Positions 60,673 through 64,000 of a DNA stretch of 64,000 bases are shown one piece after another. The stretch covers positions 248,001 through 312,000 of the forward strand of contig NZ_PPXC01000001.1 in assembly GCF_002909445.1 (NCBI RefSeq), read 5' to 3'. Both the position numbers and the translations under genes were made by a program. The DNA comes from Arthrobacter glacialis (lineage in GTDB: Bacteria > Actinomycetota > Actinomycetes > Actinomycetales > Micrococcaceae). Position 1 is the first letter of the stretch; each line of letters starts with the position of its first letter. The notes under the pieces were generated by a model that was not told the DNA's origin, did not search any database, and was given only the letters and a program-made list of their open reading frames with translations.

Positions 60673-62141
60673 GGCTGCGCCGCCGGGTTGGGATGCGTGG
60701 CGGCCCACTCGGCGAACTTCGCCTTCCACGCCGCATTCATCGGGTACAGGCCCTCGACGCTGTGGCCTTGGGTGACCATTTCAGCGATGTAAGTTTCCTC
60801 GTGTTCCTGGATGATGGCGGCGTCTGCAACCTCTTCTGCCAACGACGGCGGGATCACGAGGACCCCGTCCGAGTCGCCAACGATGATGTCACCGGGCTGG
60901 ACGGTGGCGCCACCGCAGGAGATGGTCAGGTCCGTGTCCCACGGAATGTGCTTGCGGCCCAAAACGGCCGGATGCGCGCCAGTGAAAAAGGTGGGCATGT
61001 CCAATGCCGCCACAGCGGCAACGTCGCGCACACCGCCGTCGGTCACGATGGCCGCGGCGCCCTTGATCTGGGCGCGCAGGGCCAGGATGTCCCCGACAGT
61101 TCCCGTTCCGGGCTCGCCGCGGGCCTCCATGACCAACACATCGCCCTCATTGAGCGTGTTGATGATGCGTTTCTGGGCGTTGTAACCGCCGCCATGGGCC
61201 TTGAACAGGTCCTCGCGGTTGGGCACGTAGCGCAGGGTGCGGGCGGTGCCGGCGATCCGCAGTTCCGGGCGGGTGGACTTGAGCCCGTCGATGCTGACGT
61301 TGTTCAAGCCGCGCTGGCGCAACTGGGCGCTGAGCGTTGCCGTGCCAACGCTGGTCAGCTTGCGCTTGAGCTCCGCGCTGAGGCCCTTTGGTGCCAGACC
61401 AGCGGCTTCGGCGGAGCCCCAGGCCTCCTCCCGGTCGCCGTCGGTGGTCTTGGGTTTGTTGCCGAAGTCCGCCAGCTCTTCGGTGCCCTGGACGACGGCG
61501 GTGCGTAGCCGTCCTGTGCTCAGCCCCGCGGCCGGGGCGTCGACTTCGACCTCGATGACATCTCCGGGGCCGGCAACCGAGGAGCCTGCAGGAGTCCCGG
61601 TCAAGATCACGTCCCCTGGTTCCAGCGTCATGAGCTGAGACAGGTCGGCCACGATCTGGCTGAAGGGGAAGATCAATCCGGCGGTGGTGTCGGACTGGAC
61701 CAGGTTCCCGTTGAGCCAGGTCCGCACGCGCAGGTCCGCCGGGTCAACAGCGTCCGCCGGGATGAGAGCCGGGCCGAACGGGGTGAAGCCGTCGCCGGAC
61801 TTGGACCGTACATTGGAACCCTTGTCCGCGTATTTGAGGTCATACACACCAAGATCGTTGCTTGCCGTGACATGCCCAACATGTGACCAGGCGTCGTCGA
61901 CGCTGACACGGCGTGCCGCAGTGCCAATGACAAGGGCGATCTCGCCCTCATAGGCGAGCAACTCGCAGCCGGCAGGACGTTCGATCTCCGAGCCGCTCAG
62001 GCTCAACGACGATGAGGCCTTCAGGAAGTAGGAAGGCTTGGCCGGGGTGCGGCCGCGCTGGTCGGCACGCGACTGGTACGCCAGATGGACGGCGATGACC
62101 TTGCCGGCCTGCTTGACGGTGGCTGCGGTGACTTGTTCCAC
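60669..62141 (-). CDS. FAH-RraA fusion: ring-cleavage product isomerase/decarboxylase candidate
   Basis: Protein of 490 residues with two domains not usually joined in the textbook hpa pathway. The N-terminal half (~35-235) is a fumarylacetoacetate-hydrolase-type domain (YEGEIALVIGTAARRV, SNDLGVYDLKYADKG, PFSQIVADLSQLMTLEPGD, LTGTPAGS) as in HpaG. The C-terminal half (~265-490) is RraA-like; it keeps the class II aldolase/decarboxylase pattern Asp-x20-Arg-Asp (VGD... to TDGGVRD) and GDSDGVLVIPPSL. E. coli HpaG is a tandem of two FAH domains doing decarboxylation and isomerisation; here RraA may supply the decarboxylase. The GTG at 62141 has AGGAG seven bases upstream and is preferred to an open frame reaching 62201. 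First gene of the operon. Confidence 0.85.
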   Translation of the reverse strand: MEQVTAATVKQAGKVIAVHLAYQSRADQRGRTPAKPSYFLKASSSLSLSGSEIERPAGCELLAYEGEIALVIGTAARRVSVDDAWSHVGHVTASNDLGVYDLKYADKGSNVRSKSGDGFTPFGPALIPADAVDPADLRVRTWLNGNLVQSDTTAGLIFPFSQIVADLSQLMTLEPGDVILTGTPAGSSVAGPGDVIEVEVDAPAAGLSTGRLRTAVVQGTEELADFGNKPKTTDGDREEAWGSAEAAGLAPKGLSAELKRKLTSVGTATLSAQLRQRGLNNVSIDGLKSTRPELRIAGTARTLRYVPNREDLFKAHGGGYNAQKRIINTLNEGDVLVMEARGEPGTGTVGDILALRAQIKGAAAIVTDGGVRDVAAVAALDMPTFFTGAHPAVLGRKHIPWDTDLTISCGGATVQPGDIIVGDSDGVLVIPPSLAEEVADAAIIQEHEETYIAEMVTQGHSVEGLYPMNAAWKAKFAEWAATHPNPAAQP

Positions 62142-62183
62142 GGAACACTCCTGGGATGGTGGGTTGCTGGCCCTGAGAATAAG

Positions 62184-62201
62184 ATACGAAATCGTATACA
62201 A
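62184..62201 (-). promoter_or_regulatory. Likely GntR operator upstream of the hpa operon
   Basis: ATACGA and TCGTAT form an inverted repeat with an AA centre (62184-62197), overlapping TCGTATACAA, which has the GTATAC core typical of FCD-type GntR operators. It lies 43-60 bases upstream of the GTG start of the first operon gene. Confidence 0.6.
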
Positions 62202-62298
62202 TCATCGTAGTCATGTTACCTCGGTCACGTCAACCCTACGACGAGGCTCATGTAAAGTGCTCGCGAAATGGGGCGGGTGCCTCAGTTGAGAATTGCTA

Positions 62299-62633
62299 GC
62301 GAAATCTCTTGGGCATGCCCCAGGTGGCTTTGCCCATGCGCGTTGCCAGTGGCTTCGCTTGCGCAGGAATGACAGTGGCGCATTGCCAGCACCCCCGTTG
62401 GCGCATAGCCGAAGTGGCTTTGCCCATGCGCGTTGGCAGCGGCTTCGCTTGCGCATGTCCCTGGTGGCTTTGCCTATACGCATTGCAGGCCTCTTCACTT
62501 GCGCAGGAATGACAGTGGCGCAGTGCCAGCACCCCCGTTGGCGCATAGCCGAAGTGGCTTTGCCCATGCGCGTTGGCAGCGGCTTCGCTGGCGCTGCGCA
62601 TCATGCGCAGATGAAGGTCCGGGCAGCGGCCAC
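62299..62633 (-). repeat. Right copy of inverted repeat flanking the island, with internal tandem modules
   Basis: About 335 bp, inverted relative to 51366-51541 and sharing both of its ends. It holds a 92-bp module twice (62358-62449 and 62498-62589), identical except one base, plus partial modules built on GTGGCTTTGCCCATGCGCG. No coding capacity is credible. From 62634 to 62824 I see nothing further. Confidence 0.8.
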
Positions 62634-62824
62634 GACAAGCCACACTGGAATGATTCCGCGAGCAACTTGAGATGATGCACCACGCCCTAAAAGTAACCCC
62701 ACATCCAGCCCCATTTGGATGTCTGCAGGGTCGCTTGGAGGCAGCTCCGCGGTGTCTGATGTGGCGCTGTGTGTTGGCCGGTGGCCCTCAGTCATACCCG
62801 GCGCATGCTCGGTGTGCAGGCCAC

Positions 62825-63553
62825 TTACTGGAGTTGGGCCTCGACAGCACGTGCGCTGCCCACGAGGCGCGCACCGATGGTGCTCGGATCGCCACCGGAC
62901 CCCAGAAAGACTACACAGATGGCTGCCGGCATGCCTCCGGGGACGTGGATGGGCGCGGCAATCGCAGAAACTCCGGGAAGGACTTCGTCGTGGCTCGTGG
63001 CGAAACCGGCGGTCCGGGCGGCACGCGCCTCGGGGCGGTAGGGCAGGCCCGGTGCCAGCCGCGCCCACGCGTCCTCACTCATGGCGGACTGGATGGCAAT
63101 TCCGGGCGCGCCGGAGCTGAAGGAATGACGCGTGCCCGGTCGCTGGGCCAGGGTTGCCCCTGAATGGCGGGGCTCCACTGTCAGAAGGGTCACCGAATCG
63201 CGGTGATCCCAGACGGCAATGAACGCCGTCATGGACAATTCGTTGGCAAGCTCAGTCAGCTCGGGAAGGGCCGCTGTTTGCAGATCGCGTGCGACGCCGC
63301 GGGCCAGGGCTGCCAATCCCGGGCCGGCCTGGACACGGCCGGCGTCGTCCCTGATTAGCAGTGAGTGATCTTCGAGGGTGCGCAGTATCCGGTAGGCAAT
63401 GGAGCGATGCACGCCCAGCGCATCGGACAGTTCGGCGATGGTCATGGGGGATTGGGACTCGGCCAGAATTTCCAGGGCGCGGATGCCGCGTGACAGGGTT
63501 TGCGAATGGGCAGGGGCCTTCGCCTCGCGGCCGTCTACTGCATCTAAATTCAC
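62825..63553 (-). CDS. IclR family transcriptional regulator
   Basis: Protein of 242 residues. The winged helix is LSRGIRALEILAESQSPMTI and ELSDALGVHRSIAYRILRTL, followed by the IclR ligand domain with FATSHDEVLPGVSAIAAPI (the conserved G..S.A.P strand). GTG 63553 has AAGGA nine bases upstream and is preferred to an ATG at 63631 lying in the promoter region. IclR proteins often control aromatic degradation. GTTC/GAAC inverted half-sites occur upstream of this gene and of the hydroxylase at 51690, so it may regulate both. Confidence 0.87.
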   Translation of the reverse strand: MNLDAVDGREAKAPAHSQTLSRGIRALEILAESQSPMTIAELSDALGVHRSIAYRILRTLEDHSLLIRDDAGRVQAGPGLAALARGVARDLQTAALPELTELANELSMTAFIAVWDHRDSVTLLTVEPRHSGATLAQRPGTRHSFSSGAPGIAIQSAMSEDAWARLAPGLPYRPEARAARTAGFATSHDEVLPGVSAIAAPIHVPGGMPAAICVVFLGSGGDPSTIGARLVGSARAVEAQLQ

Positions 63554-63610
63554 GTCGTCATCCTTCTTAGTCGCCGGAGAGTGGTTGCCCTTGCGGCCAT
63601 GGCGTTGATT

Positions 63611-63626
63611 GTTCTGTATTAGGAAC
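63611..63626. promoter_or_regulatory. GTTC-N8-GAAC inverted repeat upstream of the IclR gene
   Basis: GTTC (63611-63614) and GAAC (63623-63626) lie 58 bases upstream of the GTG start. The neighbouring TAGAACTTAT resembles TTAGAACTTT at 51613 in the hydroxylase promoter. Candidate autoregulatory site. Confidence 0.45.
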
Positions 63627-63678
63627 GTCAATCGAATTATAGAACTTATTCTCTGGCATACAGGTGGGGCGCGGGCAA

Positions 63679-63722
63679 ATGCGGAGGGGCCGTACGGCAG
63701 ATACCGTGCAGCCCCTCCGCAT
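63679..63722 (-). terminator. Terminator of the APC permease gene
   Basis: ATGCGGAGGGGC and GCCCCTCCGCAT pair perfectly (12 bp) around a 20-nt loop that contains an inner ACGG/CCGT stem. It starts 14 bases past the permease stop; TTTGCC follows on the minus strand. Confidence 0.75.
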
Positions 63723-63736
63723 CATTAAGCGAAATC

Positions 63737-64000
63737 TCAGGCGGAGGTGTCCGGTGCCCCGCCGTAGCCGATGCCACGGTAGATGTCCGGGCGGTCCTTC
63801 TTGAGCTTCAGGCCCCAGAACAGCCCCGCAATGCCGGGCACAACCACCAGTGCCGGCAGGATCCACGAGAGCGCCGAGTTGCCATCGGAGCCGATCAGGA
63901 CATTGAAATTGACCACGATCAGCACGAACACTGCACCGAGTGTCAGTGCCGACAGTGTCGGCGCGATCACCCGGATCCACAGGGAGTACCCGGCCGCGTG
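63737..64000 (-). CDS. APC family amino acid/amine permease, C-terminal part
   Basis: Only the last 87 residues are in the window; the 5' part lies beyond the right edge. Two membrane helices are seen (TLSALTLGAVFVLIVVNFNV and SALSWILPALVVVPGIAGLF), then a basic cytosolic tail with KKDRPDIYRGIGYGG. The helix pair and tail are typical of the end of APC-superfamily permeases in actinobacteria. Placement next to the aromatic catabolic island suggests import of an aromatic amine or amino acid such as tyramine or dopamine, but that is only inferred from position. Confidence 0.7.
   Translation of the reverse strand, partial: HAAGYSLWIRVIAPTLSALTLGAVFVLIVVNFNVLIGSDGNSALSWILPALVVVPGIAGLFWGLKLKKDRPDIYRGIGYGGAPDTSA

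Noticed and set aside
62299-62633. CRISPR array
   Set aside because: The repeated modules are long (92 bp), few, and contain no unique spacers of regular size. No cas gene is present.

Overview
The window is high-GC DNA from an actinobacterium. An Arthrobacter-like member of the Micrococcaceae fits best. The clues are the phosphatase/ResA/CcdA/ResB/CcsB cytochrome c maturation operon, a RamB-type regulator divergent from the glyoxylate-shunt genes, many GTG starts, and a homoprotocatechuate dioxygenase of the MndD/HPCD type known from Arthrobacter and Brevibacterium. This placement rests on gene content only; no rRNA or tRNA gene was seen.

Layout. 0-3 kb: end of rex, two proline-rich membrane proteins, and a YceI protein. 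3-8 kb: histidine phosphatase and the System II cytochrome c biogenesis operon. 8-11.2 kb: a GH29 fucosidase and RNase J. 11.2-16.5 kb: a trimethylamine monooxygenase (Tmm-like), an ABC-F protein, and a reductase/MarR pair divergent over an inverted repeat. 16.5-23 kb: a LacI-controlled sugar ABC transporter with ThuA and Gfo/Idh enzymes. 23-25 kb: ACC deaminase divergent from a GntR regulator. 25.5-30.9 kb: a heterodimeric ABC exporter, a 47-residue basic protein, an LLM oxidoreductase and an S4-domain protein. 31-36.5 kb: a four-gene sugar oxidoreductase/isomerase operon divergent from a ROK regulator, then a LacI gene stub. 36.7-43.5 kb: an HtrA-like protease, a DsbA-family protein, malate synthase, isocitrate lyase and RamB. 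43.6-48.5 kb: a DUF4375-like protein, a GIY-YIG protein, and an SDR/acyl-CoA dehydrogenase/kinase-like operon. 48.5-51.3 kb: one large SF1 helicase with a C-terminal nuclease. 51.3-63.6 kb: an aromatic catabolic island. 63.7 kb to the end: the C-terminus of an APC permease.

The island encodes the homoprotocatechuate (3,4-dihydroxyphenylacetate) meta-cleavage route in one minus-strand operon: dioxygenase (HpaD), semialdehyde dehydrogenase (HpaE), hydratase (HpaH), aldolase (HpaI), succinate-semialdehyde dehydrogenase, a GntR regulator, and an unusual FAH-RraA fusion in the HpaG position. A single-component flavin hydroxylase sits at its other end. Imperfect inverted repeats (51366-51541 and 62299-62633) bracket the island.

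Two families of near-perfect palindromes are scattered between genes. Family A is at 426, 30910 and 38736; family B is at 14793 and 40508. Within each family the copies differ by paired, compensating base changes, so the folded structure appears to be conserved.
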